Assembly: GCF_006385705.1 (NCBI RefSeq)
Contig: NZ_VFRQ01000001.1
Location: 744,001-808,000, forward strand
DNA length: 64,000 nt
Direction of reading: 5' to 3'
Origin: Pontibacter mangrovi
GTDB taxonomy: Bacteria; Bacteroidota; Bacteroidia; Cytophagales; Hymenobacteraceae
Position numbers and translations under genes: made by a program. Under the pieces are notes generated by a model that saw nothing but the letters and a program-made list of their open reading frames with translations, made no database searches and was not told where the DNA came from. Shown piece after piece: positions 44,963 to 54,068 of this stretch. The number at the start of each line of letters is the position of its first letter. The stretch's first letter is position 1.

Positions 44963-45871
44963 TTATTTGATAAGCAGCCGACCTGCGGAGGCCCCCAGCG
45001 AGGTAAGTACGCCCAACGTTATACTTTGGCTAAAGCCCACCCAGAAACTTACGCCTGTAAACTTGCCGAAAAACCACAGCATGAAAGCCGCCGCCATCAA
45101 CCCCACCAGGTAACTGATGCAAGTGTCGAAGATGAAGTTGTAGAGCTGCCCGGTGGTATTCTCCGTGGCTTTGCCTTTGATATCGCTAAAGTATAGAATG
45201 ACGGCACTGAGCGTCAGGGACACCAGCGCCATCGTCAGGATATTGCCCGCCGTGGAGTCTAAGGCAATTTGAATCACCTCCTCGGTTGGCGCAACGTTGC
45301 CTCCTACCAAAATGGCCCCGCAGAGTGCCAGCACCGCGCTGCCCAACCTCGACCTGTAAAGGGAGTCCTTATGCTCCCGCTCCGCCTGCTCCTTCTGCCG
45401 CTGCTCTGTGAGCTGGTCTGCATCTGTGTCGCCCTCGTTTGCGCCCAACTGGGCCGTGCCCACCGACACGCCAATGGACACAGCCATGGCCTCAATGATC
45501 ACCTTTCCCATCAACTCATCCGTAGACATCTGCCCGAACTCGATTTGGTTGAGCATGAGCAACACGGCAAACGAGAGTAGCAGGCCAATCCCCATCTCCT
45601 CCACCGAGTCCACCATCACGCTGCGCCACGACACATCGGGCCGCATGCCGGCAAAACGGTTATAGCCCAGCAACAGCAGGTAGGTAACGGCCACTAAGAG
45701 CAGCAGCTGCTGCGGTGAGGCCGTAAACCCGGCCCACCATACTTCCATCGTATACAGCAGCGGAAAACTGAACAGCAGGCCGCCTGTAATGCCTCGCGCA
45801 TACTCCTTCAGCGACTGCCGCAGCGGCCGGTTATTGCTCGTTACCTTCTGTTTATGACTTATGCCCGCCAC
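44963..45871 (-). CDS. TIGR02587-family multi-pass membrane protein
   Basis: A 302-residue integral membrane protein with about seven helices. The first ones read GITGGLLFSFPLLYTMEVWW and LLLLVAVTYLLLLGYN, followed by a long central charged loop (EGDTDADQLTEQRQKEQAEREHKDS, ~165-190) and three or four helices. It fits the TIGR02587 family, of unknown function, that accompanies TIGR02588. The pair is expressed from the promoter region upstream of 45871, divergent from the frameshifted OMP gene. Confidence 0.8.
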   Translation of the reverse strand: MAGISHKQKVTSNNRPLRQSLKEYARGITGGLLFSFPLLYTMEVWWAGFTASPQQLLLLVAVTYLLLLGYNRFAGMRPDVSWRSVMVDSVEEMGIGLLLSFAVLLMLNQIEFGQMSTDELMGKVIIEAMAVSIGVSVGTAQLGANEGDTDADQLTEQRQKEQAEREHKDSLYRSRLGSAVLALCGAILVGGNVAPTEEVIQIALDSTAGNILTMALVSLTLSAVILYFSDIKGKATENTTGQLYNFIFDTCISYLVGLMAAAFMLWFFGKFTGVSFWVGFSQSITLGVLTSLGASAGRLLIK

Positions 45872-46013
45872 TCCTGAATATTTTGAGGCTTATACGGCTT
45901 TGTGGCAATTGGGGCTGCTTATATTATGGTTTATGATTGGACAGAAGTATGGGGAAGGCTAATTTACTTTGTTAGATATAAATATTTATATACTTTTATG
46001 ATTACTAACTTTA

Positions 46014-46689
46014 ATGAAAACAAACATGAAGAAACTTTTAGCTGCCGCAGTATTCACACTGCTTGGCACAGGTGCCTTTGCGCAGACGTCTCAGGGAACA
46101 GTTAAGTTATCCGGTTCACTTGGTTTCAACAGTACTAGCAGGGATGACAACATTAATCAAAAAAGCAACAGTTTTAACATTGGTCCATCAATAGGTTACT
46201 TTATAAAGGATAACTTAGCTGTAGGAATGGGGGCTGAGGTATTCGCGGGAAACTTCCGAATCAACAGAAATTTATTATGGAAATCACCCTGGCGGGCCTT
46301 ACTCTTTCCCATTTAATGTTGAATCCACTACGAACGGGTATCACGTAAATCCATTTATCACAAAATACTTCAGCTTAACTGAGAAAATATTTTTTACAGG
46401 GAGCGGCTCTATTGGATTCGGCAAGTCGAAAACTATATCCGAGTATGAAGGCGATACACAAAATCGTGAGAGTATCAACAGCACCTTTAGGACAGGAGTG
46501 TCGCCGGGAATCTCTTTCTTTCCCACTTCCAAGTTTGGGTTGTCTGCCTCCTTTGGTTTCTTGGGCTATACTCAAAACAAGACTGAACTTAAACTTGAAC
46601 AGAATACAGATTATAAAAACTCTGAGTTCGGACTGAATCTAAACAGCAGCTCTTTGAACTTTGGGCTAAGCTACTTCATCAGCCGCTAA
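46014..46689 (+). pseudogene. Outer-membrane beta-barrel protein gene with a frameshift
   Basis: The first frame gives a signal peptide (MKKLLAAAVFTLLGTGAFAQ; start at 46014 or 46026) and the first strands (GSLGFNSTSRDD ... IGPSIGYFIKDNLAVGMGAEVFAG). After about 46245 the homology moves to another frame (ETSESTEIYYGNHPGG ... FTGSGSIGFGKSKT ... SLNFGLSYFISR) and reaches a stop at 46689 with a terminal Phe/aromatic pattern typical of OMPs. One base missing from the GGG run near 46246-46250 explains it. It could be a real inactivation, a phase-variable tract or a sequencing error. Confidence 0.85.
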
Positions 46690-46709
46690 GCAAGTATAAC
46701 ACCCACAAA

Positions 46710-46744
46710 AAAGGCCTGCGCAAGTATAGTTTGCGCAGGCCTTT
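46710..46744. terminator. Bidirectional terminator
   Basis: A perfect 14-bp stem, AAAGGCCTGCGCAA with its complement, around the loop GTATAGT. A-run on the left and T-run on the right. The AAGTATA word spans the stem-loop border. Confidence 0.9.
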
Positions 46745-46768
46745 ATACTTTCTAAGTATGCTGTATAC

Positions 46769-47509
46769 TTACCAGCCGCTGGCCAGCACGTCGGCAATGT
46801 GCATGGTTTTGATCGGCTTGTTCTGCTTTTTAATGTAGGCATCCAGGTGCATCAGGCAGCTGCTGTCGGTGGAGACGATGTAGTTGGCGCCGGTGGCGAG
46901 GGCATTGTCCACCTTCTGTTCGGCCATGGCCGAGGAGATCGCCTCGAACTTCACGGCAAAGGTGCCCCCAAAGCCGCAGCAGGTTTCACTATCCTCCATT
47001 TCCACCAGCTCCAGGCCCTGCACATGGCTCAGCAATTCCCTGGGCCCGGCCTTGATGCCGCACTCGCGCAGGGCGCTGCAGGAGTCGTGGTAGGTAAACT
47101 TGCCCGGCAGCGAGGCGCCTTCAATTCGTGTAATGCCCAGCACATCGGTCAAAAACTCCGTCAGCTCATACACCTTCTTTTGCATGGCCCTGTACTTTAC
47201 CAGCTTCGACGACTTCACAAAAATATCCTGGTAGGCGTTGCGCACCATACCCACACAGGAGGCAGAAGGGGCCACAATGTAGTGGGAGGTTTCGTTGGAG
47301 AAATCATCCAGAAACTTATCGGCCACCTCACGCGCCTCGTTAAAAAAACCGGCGTTAAAGGCGGGCTGTCCGCAGCAGGTCTGGTTGGGGTTGTAGCGCA
47401 CTTCGCAGCCTACCTTCTCCAGCACCTTCACCATGTTCATGGCCGTATCCGGAAAGAGCTGGTCCACGAAGCACGGCACGAATATATTTACTATTGTTCT
47501 GCTTGCCAT
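46769..47509 (-). CDS. LutA/YkgE-like CCG-domain (Fe-S) protein
   Basis: A 246-residue soluble protein with two CCG domains: CCGQPAFNAGFFNEA near residue 42 and ETCCGFGGTFAVKF near 190, plus FVPCFVDQLFP at the start and HDSCSALRE in the middle. This is the architecture of LutA/YkgE and the GlpC/heterodisulphide reductase C-terminal region, which bind Fe-S clusters in lactate or glycolate oxidation. The LutB and LutC partners are not in the window. It lies 3 bp after the HMG-CoA lyase gene, an unusual pairing. Confidence 0.9.
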   Translation of the reverse strand: MASRTIVNIFVPCFVDQLFPDTAMNMVKVLEKVGCEVRYNPNQTCCGQPAFNAGFFNEAREVADKFLDDFSNETSHYIVAPSASCVGMVRNAYQDIFVKSSKLVKYRAMQKKVYELTEFLTDVLGITRIEGASLPGKFTYHDSCSALRECGIKAGPRELLSHVQGLELVEMEDSETCCGFGGTFAVKFEAISSAMAEQKVDNALATGANYIVSTDSSCLMHLDAYIKKQNKPIKTMHIADVLASGW

Positions 47510-47512
47510 AAA

Positions 47513-48358
47513 CTATAGAAAAACAGCTCCCGACTCGGCCATCGCGGCTTGCAGGGCGTCTTTGTTGAGGCCCAAATTTAAGCCTTTATTTTCGAAGAAG
47601 CTCACCAAATTTTCAGTAGGCATATTGCCAACCAGCTCATCTTTGGCCATGGGGCAACCGCCATAGCCGCGCAGGGCACCGTCGTAGCGGCGGCAGCCCG
47701 CCTGGTATGCGGCCTCTACTTTTTCCTGCCAGGTAGTGGGCGTGGTGTGCAGGTGCGCCCCAAATTCTATCTGCTCGAAAGCCGGGATCAGGTGGCTGAA
47801 CAGGTAGGTGATGTTCTCCGGCGTGGCCACCCCCACCGTATCCGACAGCGAGACGATCTTTACCTGCAGTTTGTCCAGCTCCTCTACAAACCGGATCACT
47901 GTTTCCACATCCCAGGGGTCGTTATACGGATTGCCAAAGCCCATGGAAATGTAGGTGACAAGCGTTTTATCATACTTCTGGCACGTGTTCTGGATCTCGG
48001 CCAGCTGCTGCAAAGCCTGGGCTATACTTTTGTTGGTGTTGCGCTGCTGAAACGTCTCCGACACCGACAGCGGGAAGCCCAGGTAATCTATCTGCGCATA
48101 CTTGGCCGCATCCTCGGCCCCGCGCGAGTTAGCGATAATGGCGAGCAGTTTAGAGGCTGAGTGCTCCAACTCCAGCCGCTCCAGCACCTCTGCCGTGTCG
48201 CGCATCTGGGGGATGGCTTTTGGCGATACAAAGCTGCCGAAGTCGATCGTGTCGAAGCCGACCTGCAGCAGTTGGTTGATATACTTCGCCTTTACATCGG
48301 TTGGGATAAACGCCTGTATGCCTTGCATTGCATCGCGGGGACATTCAATAATTTTCAT
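47513..48358 (-). CDS. Hydroxymethylglutaryl-CoA lyase
   Basis: A ~281-residue TIM-barrel enzyme that cleaves HMG-CoA to acetyl-CoA and acetoacetate, the last step of leucine and ketone-body catabolism. Support: IIECPRDAMQG with the catalytic Arg/Asp pair, DTIDFGSFVSPKAIPQMRD, the metal-site HLHTTP near 210, and GGCPMAKDELVGNMPTENL near the C-terminus with the reactive Cys. The N-terminal motif is a variant of the usual VGPRDGLQNE, so a related aldolase of the same family is possible. The start at 48358 (MKIIECPRD) is preferred over 48391. Confidence 0.85.
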   Translation of the reverse strand: MKIIECPRDAMQGIQAFIPTDVKAKYINQLLQVGFDTIDFGSFVSPKAIPQMRDTAEVLERLELEHSASKLLAIIANSRGAEDAAKYAQIDYLGFPLSVSETFQQRNTNKSIAQALQQLAEIQNTCQKYDKTLVTYISMGFGNPYNDPWDVETVIRFVEELDKLQVKIVSLSDTVGVATPENITYLFSHLIPAFEQIEFGAHLHTTPTTWQEKVEAAYQAGCRRYDGALRGYGGCPMAKDELVGNMPTENLVSFFENKGLNLGLNKDALQAAMAESGAVFL

Positions 48359-48500
48359 AGACAGGTGATAGTTAAAAGCAGGTTTACTCAAAGGTACAGC
48401 TATGCGTTCACTAAAAAAATGTTGCCTCTACTTTGATTTATACTTTAAATCAGATACATTTTATGGAGCCTTTTTACCGTTACAACAACCTCCACAGCAC

Positions 48501-49349
48501 ATGACACACATCCGCCAAGCTATTGTTTTGGTAACAGGGGGCGCCTCCGGCATCGGAAAGCTGATGGCAGAAGGCTGCCTGCAGCGCGGGGCCAGCCACC
48601 TCATCATCTGGGACAATAACTCTAAAGCCCTGCAGGAGGTTACACAAGCGCTGCAGCAAGCCGGCTATCGGGCGACAGGCATGGCCGTAGACGTGTCTGA
48701 CACGGCGGAGGTGGAGGCGGCGGCGCAGGAGGTGATCGGTCAGTCGGGCGTGCCGCACATTCTGTTCAACAATGCCGGCGTAGTAGTAGGCAAGCGCTTT
48801 GAGGAGCACAGCTACGAAGAAATCCGGCGAACCCTGAACGTGAACACCCTGGGCGTCATGGCTGTAGCCAAGGCTTTTTTACCCGGCATGATCGCGCGGG
48901 GGAGCGGGCACATCGTCAATATCTCCTCGGCTGCCGGCCTGCTGCCCAACCCGCGCATGAGCGTGTACGCTGCCAGCAAATGGGCAGTGCTGGGCTGGTC
49001 GGAGAGCCTGCGGCTGGAGCTGGAGGACTTGCACAAGGACCTGCACGTTACCACCGTTACCCCGAGCTACATCGATACCGGTATGTTTGCCGGCGTTACG
49101 GCGCCATTTCTCACTCCCATTCTAAAGCCCGAAAAAATTGTTAAAAGCATACTGGATGCCGTTGAAAAAAACGGCATCATACTTCGTAGCCCCTCCATTG
49201 TGCACCTGCTACCCCTACTTCGCGGCCTTTTACCAACCCGGCTCTTCGATAAGATCGTAGGACGCGGCTTTAACGTATACACCTCTATGGACCACTTTGC
49301 AGGGCGCCCTGCTCCGGAGGCTGTTCCAGGTAACCCTCACACTTCTTAA
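48501..49349 (+). CDS. Short-chain dehydrogenase/reductase
   Basis: A 282-residue classical SDR. The NAD(P)-binding TGGASGIGKLMAEG is near residue 14, NNAGVV near 95, catalytic Ser in NISSAAG and the YAASK motif (Tyr/Lys) near 160-164. The C-terminal ~60 residues (ILRSPSIVHLLPLLRGLLPTRLFD) include a hydrophobic stretch like those in long-chain alcohol or retinol-type SDRs. ATG at 48501 is used; the frame upstream is chance. It lies 9 bp from the aldehyde dehydrogenase gene, so alcohol-to-acid oxidation of a fatty substrate is plausible. Confidence 0.92.
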   Translation: MTHIRQAIVLVTGGASGIGKLMAEGCLQRGASHLIIWDNNSKALQEVTQALQQAGYRATGMAVDVSDTAEVEAAAQEVIGQSGVPHILFNNAGVVVGKRFEEHSYEEIRRTLNVNTLGVMAVAKAFLPGMIARGSGHIVNISSAAGLLPNPRMSVYAASKWAVLGWSESLRLELEDLHKDLHVTTVTPSYIDTGMFAGVTAPFLTPILKPEKIVKSILDAVEKNGIILRSPSIVHLLPLLRGLLPTRLFDKIVGRGFNVYTSMDHFAGRPAPEAVPGNPHTS

Positions 49350-49358
49350 CGCATCGCT

Positions 49359-50786
49359 ATGCCCACCGTTAACCCTACCGATACAGCCGCTTCACAGCCC
49401 GAGACAGGAGAGCGGCGGGTGCAGGAGATCCTGCAAAAACAAAGGCGGTTCTTCGGCTCCGGCCATACCTTAGACATCCGTTTCCGGAAAGAGCAGCTGC
49501 GGGAGCTGCAGTATGCCATCCGCAAGTATGAGCAGGACCTGCTGGATGCCATGTACACCGACTTCCATAAACCGGAGATGGAGGCCTATACCACCGAGAT
49601 CGGCTTTGTGGAGTTGGAACTGAAGCTGGCTCTGAAAAAGCTGTACAGGTGGGCAAAGCCGCAGCGGGTAAAGGAGACCCTGCTTAACTTCCCGGCCCGC
49701 AGCTACATCTACTCCGACCCCTATGGCGTCGTGCTCATCATCGGCCCCTGGAACTACCCTTTTCAGCTGCTCATCAACCCGCTTATCGGGGCCATTGCCG
49801 CCGGCAACTGCGCCGTGATCAAACCCTCTGAGCTTACCCCCAACACCTCGGCAGTGGTTTCGAGCCTGATCCGGGAGCACTTCAGCGAGGAATACATTGC
49901 AGTTGTGGAGGGAGGGGCGGACACCTCGCAACGCCTGCTGCGCCAGCGCTTCGACTATATTTTCTTTACGGGCAGCACCCAGGTAGGAAAAATGGTGATG
50001 AAAGCCGCTGCCGAGCACCTGACACCGGTTACGCTGGAGCTAGGCGGCAAAAGCCCGGCTATTGTGGCTGAAGATGCCGACGTGGGCCTGGCGGCGCGGC
50101 GCATTGCCTGGGGGAAGTTTATGAATGCCGGCCAAACCTGCGTGGCCCCTGACTACCTGCTGGTGCACGAGCAGGTAAAAGAGGAGCTGATCCAGCTTAT
50201 CGGCCACTATATTGAAAATTTCTACGGCGCCGACCCCAGCCAGAGCCCCGACTACGCGCGCATTGTAAACGACAGGCACTTTAACCGCCTCAGCGATTTT
50301 CTGAAAGACGGGCTGATTCGTACGGGCGGCACCACAGATCCAAGCCAACGCTACATTGCCCCTACCCTGCTGGACCAGGTAACATGGCAGCACCCCATCA
50401 TGCAGGAAGAGATCTTTGGCCCCATACTTCCGGTTATTTCCGTGAGCAGCACCCAGGAGGCCATACACATGGTGCAGCAGCACGAAAAGCCGCTGGCCTT
50501 ATACTTCTTCTCGTCCGATAGCCAGAAACAGGAAATGGTGCTGAGGCATGGCTTCTTCGGGGGCGGCTGCATCAACGATACCATTTCCCATTTGATCAAC
50601 CCAAACCTACCCTTTGGCGGCGTGGGCCAGAGCGGCATGGGCAGCTACCACGGCGAGAGCAGCTTTAAGCTGTTTTCGCAGCAGAAAAGCGTGGTAAAAC
50701 GGGGCACCTGGCTGGACCTGCCGCTGCGCTACCCGCCTTACGGCAAGCGGTTGCCTGCGCTGCGCAGATTGTTCGATTGGCTGTAG
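49359..50786 (+). CDS. Aldehyde dehydrogenase, class 3-like
   Basis: A 475-residue NAD(P)-dependent enzyme. It has GPWNYPFQLLINPLIGAIAAGN near residue 130, FTGSTQVGKMVMKAA near 205, the general base Glu in LELGGKSPAIV and catalytic Cys in NAGQTCVAPDY near 260. Homology is to the ALDH3 class (fatty and aromatic aldehydes), shown by the short N-terminus and LPFGGVGQSGMGSYHGE near the end. Together with the SDR gene just upstream it forms an alcohol/aldehyde oxidation pair. About 77 bp separate it from the next gene. Confidence 0.93.
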   Translation: MPTVNPTDTAASQPETGERRVQEILQKQRRFFGSGHTLDIRFRKEQLRELQYAIRKYEQDLLDAMYTDFHKPEMEAYTTEIGFVELELKLALKKLYRWAKPQRVKETLLNFPARSYIYSDPYGVVLIIGPWNYPFQLLINPLIGAIAAGNCAVIKPSELTPNTSAVVSSLIREHFSEEYIAVVEGGADTSQRLLRQRFDYIFFTGSTQVGKMVMKAAAEHLTPVTLELGGKSPAIVAEDADVGLAARRIAWGKFMNAGQTCVAPDYLLVHEQVKEELIQLIGHYIENFYGADPSQSPDYARIVNDRHFNRLSDFLKDGLIRTGGTTDPSQRYIAPTLLDQVTWQHPIMQEEIFGPILPVISVSSTQEAIHMVQQHEKPLALYFFSSDSQKQEMVLRHGFFGGGCINDTISHLINPNLPFGGVGQSGMGSYHGESSFKLFSQQKSVVKRGTWLDLPLRYPPYGKRLPALRRLFDWL

Positions 50787-50862
50787 CGCCGCTAACCTAC
50801 TGCCCCCGGTATGCGTTTCAGGGAGGGTGAAACCAGCTGCAAAGCCTAAAAGCAACTATACG

Positions 50863-51237
50863 ATGGAAAACCTGATACAATACCTGGACGAGTCGCTCGT
50901 TCCGCTGGAAGAGAAAGTCAAAGCATACCTGAACCTGGAGAAGGACATCCGGAAAACGGAAGTAGCGCTGCTGACAAAGCAAAAGGGGCCTGTAAAGCAA
51001 GCAGCCGAGAATACGGCCACTACCCCAACCCAAACACCGGAGGTATCGGAAGGGCAACTGCAGGAGATGGTGCAGCGCCTGGAGGAACTACGGCAGGAAA
51101 TAGTGCAGATGTTACCCGAGAAAGATAAGTTTATTGAAGTAAATTTGGGCTACGGCCCAAGTATGGTGGGCTACTTTACCACCGACCTGGAAACACACCA
51201 GCCGTTGCCGGAGCCGGTGCTGCGTGTGGTGCATTAA
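50863..51237 (+). CDS. Small coiled-coil-like hypothetical protein
   Basis: A ~124-residue soluble protein (start ATG at 50863, MENLIQYLDE; a GTG at 50827 is less likely). Residues ~1-75 are charged and helical (EKVKAYLNLEKDIRKTEVALLTK, LQEMVQRLEELRQEIVQMLPE). The end has the more conserved-looking KFIEVNLGYGPSMVGYFTTD. No known domain. It lies between the ALDH and CNNM genes on the same strand and may be co-transcribed with either. Confidence 0.7.
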   Translation: MENLIQYLDESLVPLEEKVKAYLNLEKDIRKTEVALLTKQKGPVKQAAENTATTPTQTPEVSEGQLQEMVQRLEELRQEIVQMLPEKDKFIEVNLGYGPSMVGYFTTDLETHQPLPEPVLRVVH

Positions 51238-51297
51238 CCGCTGCGCTCGCCAGGTGCACTGCCATACTTCAGCATCATTCTAAACTATAAACACTAC

Positions 51298-52347
51298 ATG
51301 GGTTTACTCCTTTTATACTTATTCATTGCCCTGTTCTTTTCTTTCCTGTGCTCGCTGCTCGAAGCCTCCCTGCTCAGTATCACACCCTCCCACGTCAGCA
51401 TCGTGAGCAAGGAGAAACCAGAGCTTGGAAAAGAGCTGCAACACTACAAAGACAACATTGACCGCCCGCTGGCCGCCATACTTACCCTGAATACCTTTGC
51501 CCACACCATCGGGGCGGCCGGAGTGGGTGCGCAGGCGCAGCGGCTGTGGGGCGAGGAGTACCTGACGGTGGTGTCGGTGGTGCTGACGGTCATCATCCTG
51601 ATTCTCACGGAGATCATACCTAAAACGCTGGGCGCCAACTATTGGAAAGCCCTTACGCCTTTTACCGTTCGCACGCTCAAGATCCTGATCTACTCGCCGC
51701 TGTACCCCATTATTATACTTTCGCAGTTCATTACCAAGCGCCTGAAAACCGATAAGGAGCGCAGTGTGCTGAGTCGCGCGGATTTTACCGCGATGGCCGA
51801 GATGGGCATCAAGCAGGGTATCTTTAAAAAAGGAGAGTCGCAGATCATCCAGAACATACTTCGCTTCAACAACATCCTGGTGCGCCACATCATGACGCCA
51901 CGCACCGTGATCGTGAGTGCCCAGGAGGACATGACCATGGCAGACTTCTTCCGTGATTTCCCGGACCTGCGCTTTTCCCGCATCCCCGTCTACTCGCAGA
52001 ACCTGGACGACGTGAAAGGCTTTGTGCTGAAGGAGGAAGTGCTTTACAAGATCATCAACAACGAAGGCGATAAACCCCTGAAATCCATTGCCCGCAAAAT
52101 ACAGGTGGTGACCGAGCACATGCCCATCCCCACCCTGTTTAACAAGCTACTGGAGCAGCAGGAGCAGATTGCGCTGGTAGTAGACGAGTATGGCGGCACC
52201 GCAGGCCTGATCAGCATGGAAGACATTATTGAGACCCTGCTGGGCATGGAGATTATAGATGAACTGGACCAGGTGGCGGACCTGCAGCAGTGGGCGCGCC
52301 AGAACTGGGTGAAGCGCGCCCGCCGCTTAGGCTACACACCGGAGTAG
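51298..52347 (+). CDS. CNNM/DUF21 and CBS-domain membrane protein (CorC/hemolysin family)
   Basis: A 349-residue transporter-like protein. The N-terminal DUF21 part has four membrane segments (LLLYLFIALFFSFLCSLLEASLLS, PLAAILTLNTFAHTIGAAGVG, VVSVVLTVIILILTEIIPKTLGANY). Two CBS domains follow (~200-320; IMTPRTVIVSAQEDMTMAD and the second around EQIALVVDEYGGTAGLISMEDIIETLLG). Homologues export Mg or Co, or handle Na-linked Mg efflux. The small CorC_HlyC domain usually seen at the C-terminus is missing. It is convergent with the deaminase gene. Confidence 0.92.
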   Translation: MGLLLLYLFIALFFSFLCSLLEASLLSITPSHVSIVSKEKPELGKELQHYKDNIDRPLAAILTLNTFAHTIGAAGVGAQAQRLWGEEYLTVVSVVLTVIILILTEIIPKTLGANYWKALTPFTVRTLKILIYSPLYPIIILSQFITKRLKTDKERSVLSRADFTAMAEMGIKQGIFKKGESQIIQNILRFNNILVRHIMTPRTVIVSAQEDMTMADFFRDFPDLRFSRIPVYSQNLDDVKGFVLKEEVLYKIINNEGDKPLKSIARKIQVVTEHMPIPTLFNKLLEQQEQIALVVDEYGGTAGLISMEDIIETLLGMEIIDELDQVADLQQWARQNWVKRARRLGYTPE

Positions 52348-52354
52348 GCAGGCG

Positions 52355-52792
52355 CTACACGCCGATATCCTCATTCCAAAGCGCCGGCTTTTCGCTTATA
52401 AAGCGCTGCATGAGTTCTATGCACTCCTGGCTGTCGGCCACTTCCACCTCCACCCCGCGGTCTCGCAGCAGCTGCTCTTCGCCCATAAAGGTCTTGTTCT
52501 CGCCTATCACTACTTTGGGGATGCCGTAGAGCAGGATAGTGCCCGAGCACATGGGGCAGGGCGAAAGCGTGGTGTAGAGCACGCACTCCCTGTAAACGGA
52601 GGCAGGCTGGCGGCCCGCATTCTCCAGGGCGTCCATTTCGCCGTGCAGCACCACGCTGCCCTGCTGCACCCGCTTGTTGTGCCCGCGCCCTATAATCTGG
52701 CCCTTGTGCACCAGCACCGACCCTATCGGTATTCCTCCCTCTGCGTAGCCTTTCCGAGCCTCTTCCAAGGCGGCTTCTAAAAACTTGTCCAT
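52355..52792 (-). CDS. Nucleoside/cytosine-type deaminase
   Basis: A 145-residue zinc enzyme of the CDA fold. Zinc ligands are His50 and the catalytic Glu52 in HGEMDALENAG, with the pair Cys79 and Cys82 in SPCPMC. The VVLHGEMDA and PCPMCSGTILLYG wording resembles the cytosine deaminase (FCY1-like) and guanine deaminase branch, so the base preference is uncertain. It is divergent from purC, with a palindrome between them. The product is cytosolic and used in base salvage. Confidence 0.92.
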   Translation of the reverse strand: MDKFLEAALEEARKGYAEGGIPIGSVLVHKGQIIGRGHNKRVQQGSVVLHGEMDALENAGRQPASVYRECVLYTTLSPCPMCSGTILLYGIPKVVIGENKTFMGEEQLLRDRGVEVEVADSQECIELMQRFISEKPALWNEDIGV

Positions 52793-52904
52793 ACAATTTC
52801 TATTTTTCAGTTTTACTCCTGCCGAGCGCCCTGCTCCACGTTAGCTGTTCCAATAGCCATGCAAAGCGGCAAAGCGACATTATCTGGTAAAGATACAAAC
52901 TATA

Positions 52905-52923
52905 GGTTTTATAGTATAAAACC
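52905..52923. promoter_or_regulatory. Perfect 9-bp palindrome upstream of purC and the deaminase
   Basis: GGTTTTATA-G-TATAAAACC is a perfect inverted repeat with a one-base centre, sitting in the 274-bp divergent promoter region. It could be an operator for a dimeric regulator of purine metabolism. An overlapping ACTATA/TATAGT pair lies at its left edge. Confidence 0.5.
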
Positions 52924-53033
52924 AAAAGCCCTACCCTTAGTATACTTCAATATCTTTTACAGCATATATATTTCGGCATTCATCCATGTTTTTGGCAACG
53001 CTTAGTTTTTTTTCCTGCCCTCTAAAATATAGT

Positions 53034-53041
53034 TAACTTTG
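53034..53041 (+). promoter_or_regulatory. Promoter -7 box for purC
   Basis: TAACTTTG fits TAnnTTTG. A T-run giving TTTC at 53011-53014 stands 19 bp upstream in the -33 place (three of four matches). It is 26 bp before the purC ATG. Confidence 0.55.
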
Positions 53042-53066
53042 CTTACCTATAACGACACTAAACCTG

Positions 53067-54014
53067 ATGGAGGCCATTAAAGAAACCAACTTCTCTTTTG
53101 CCGGGCAAACCGGCTTTTACAGGGGCAAAGTTCGCGATGTCTATTACTTCGATGACCGCATAGCAGTTGTGGCGACCGACCGCATCTCGGCGTTTGATGT
53201 GGTACTGCCGCGCGCCATACCTTACAAGGGCCAGGTGCTGAACCAGATTGCCGGCCTGAACTTAAAGGCAACCGCGGATGTGGTGCCCAACTGGGTGCTG
53301 AGCACGCCGGACCCGAACGTAACCATCGGGTATCGCTGCGAGCCTTTTAAAGTAGAGATGGTGATTCGCGGTTACCTGGCCGGGCACGCCTGGCGCGAGT
53401 ACAAGGCAGGCAAACGCACCTTATGCGGCGTTAGCCTGCCTGATGGCCTGCGTGAAAACGATAAACTGCCATCACCCATCATCACGCCCACGACCAAAGC
53501 CGACGAGGGACACGATGAAGACATTTCGAGGGAGGATATTTTAGCGAAAGGCCTTGTATCTGAGCAAGATTATATTAATTTAGAGCATTATACCAGAGCC
53601 CTTTATGAGCGGGGCACGGAGCTGGCGCGGGAGCGCGGCCTCATCCTGGTAGACACCAAGTATGAGTTCGGCAAGTATAACGGTGAGGTTTTCCTGATCG
53701 ATGAAATACACACGCCGGATTCATCGCGTTACTTCTACAGCGAAGGCTATCAGGAGCGCCAGCAGAAAGGTGAGCCGCAGCGCCAGTTATCTAAAGAATT
53801 TGTGCGCCAGTGGCTTATCGAGCATGGGTTTCAGGGAAAAGAAGGCCAGCAGGTGCCCCAGATGACGGACGCAGTGGTGAACAATATATCGGAACGGTAT
53901 ATAGAGCTGTACGAGGTATTTACAGGCCATAAATTTGAAAAAGAGCCTTACGACTCTGTGCTCAAACGCATAGAGCAACACATTACTGACAATATTTTTA
54001 CTGCCAAAAATTAA
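53067..54014 (+). CDS. purC: SAICAR synthase (phosphoribosylaminoimidazole-succinocarboxamide synthase)
   Basis: A 315-residue enzyme that joins aspartate to CAIR in the de novo purine pathway. Recognised by [29 protein letters not shown] near residue 20-50, [40 protein letters not shown] and [30 protein letters not shown]. The length matches the longer bacterial/yeast-type form (~300). A TAACTTTG box lies just upstream, and 54 bp downstream the STAS gene begins. The AAGTATA word occurs in the last motif as AAG-TAT-AAC. Confidence 0.97.
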   Translation: MEAIKETNFSFAGQTGFYRGKVRDVYYFDDRIAVVATDRISAFDVVLPRAIPYKGQVLNQIAGLNLKATADVVPNWVLSTPDPNVTIGYRCEPFKVEMVIRGYLAGHAWREYKAGKRTLCGVSLPDGLRENDKLPSPIITPTTKADEGHDEDISREDILAKGLVSEQDYINLEHYTRALYERGTELARERGLILVDTKYEFGKYNGEVFLIDEIHTPDSSRYFYSEGYQERQQKGEPQRQLSKEFVRQWLIEHGFQGKEGQQVPQMTDAVVNNISERYIELYEVFTGHKFEKEPYDSVLKRIEQHITDNIFTAKN

Positions 54015-54068
54015 GTTTGTTAAAGTAGATTTTGGTACATTCGCATTTAAATCCTTTACTGGTAGACT

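Noticed and set aside
45902..46105. 67-codon ORF before the frameshifted barrel gene
   Set aside because: AT-rich chance frame in the promoter region that overlaps the real signal peptide in another frame.
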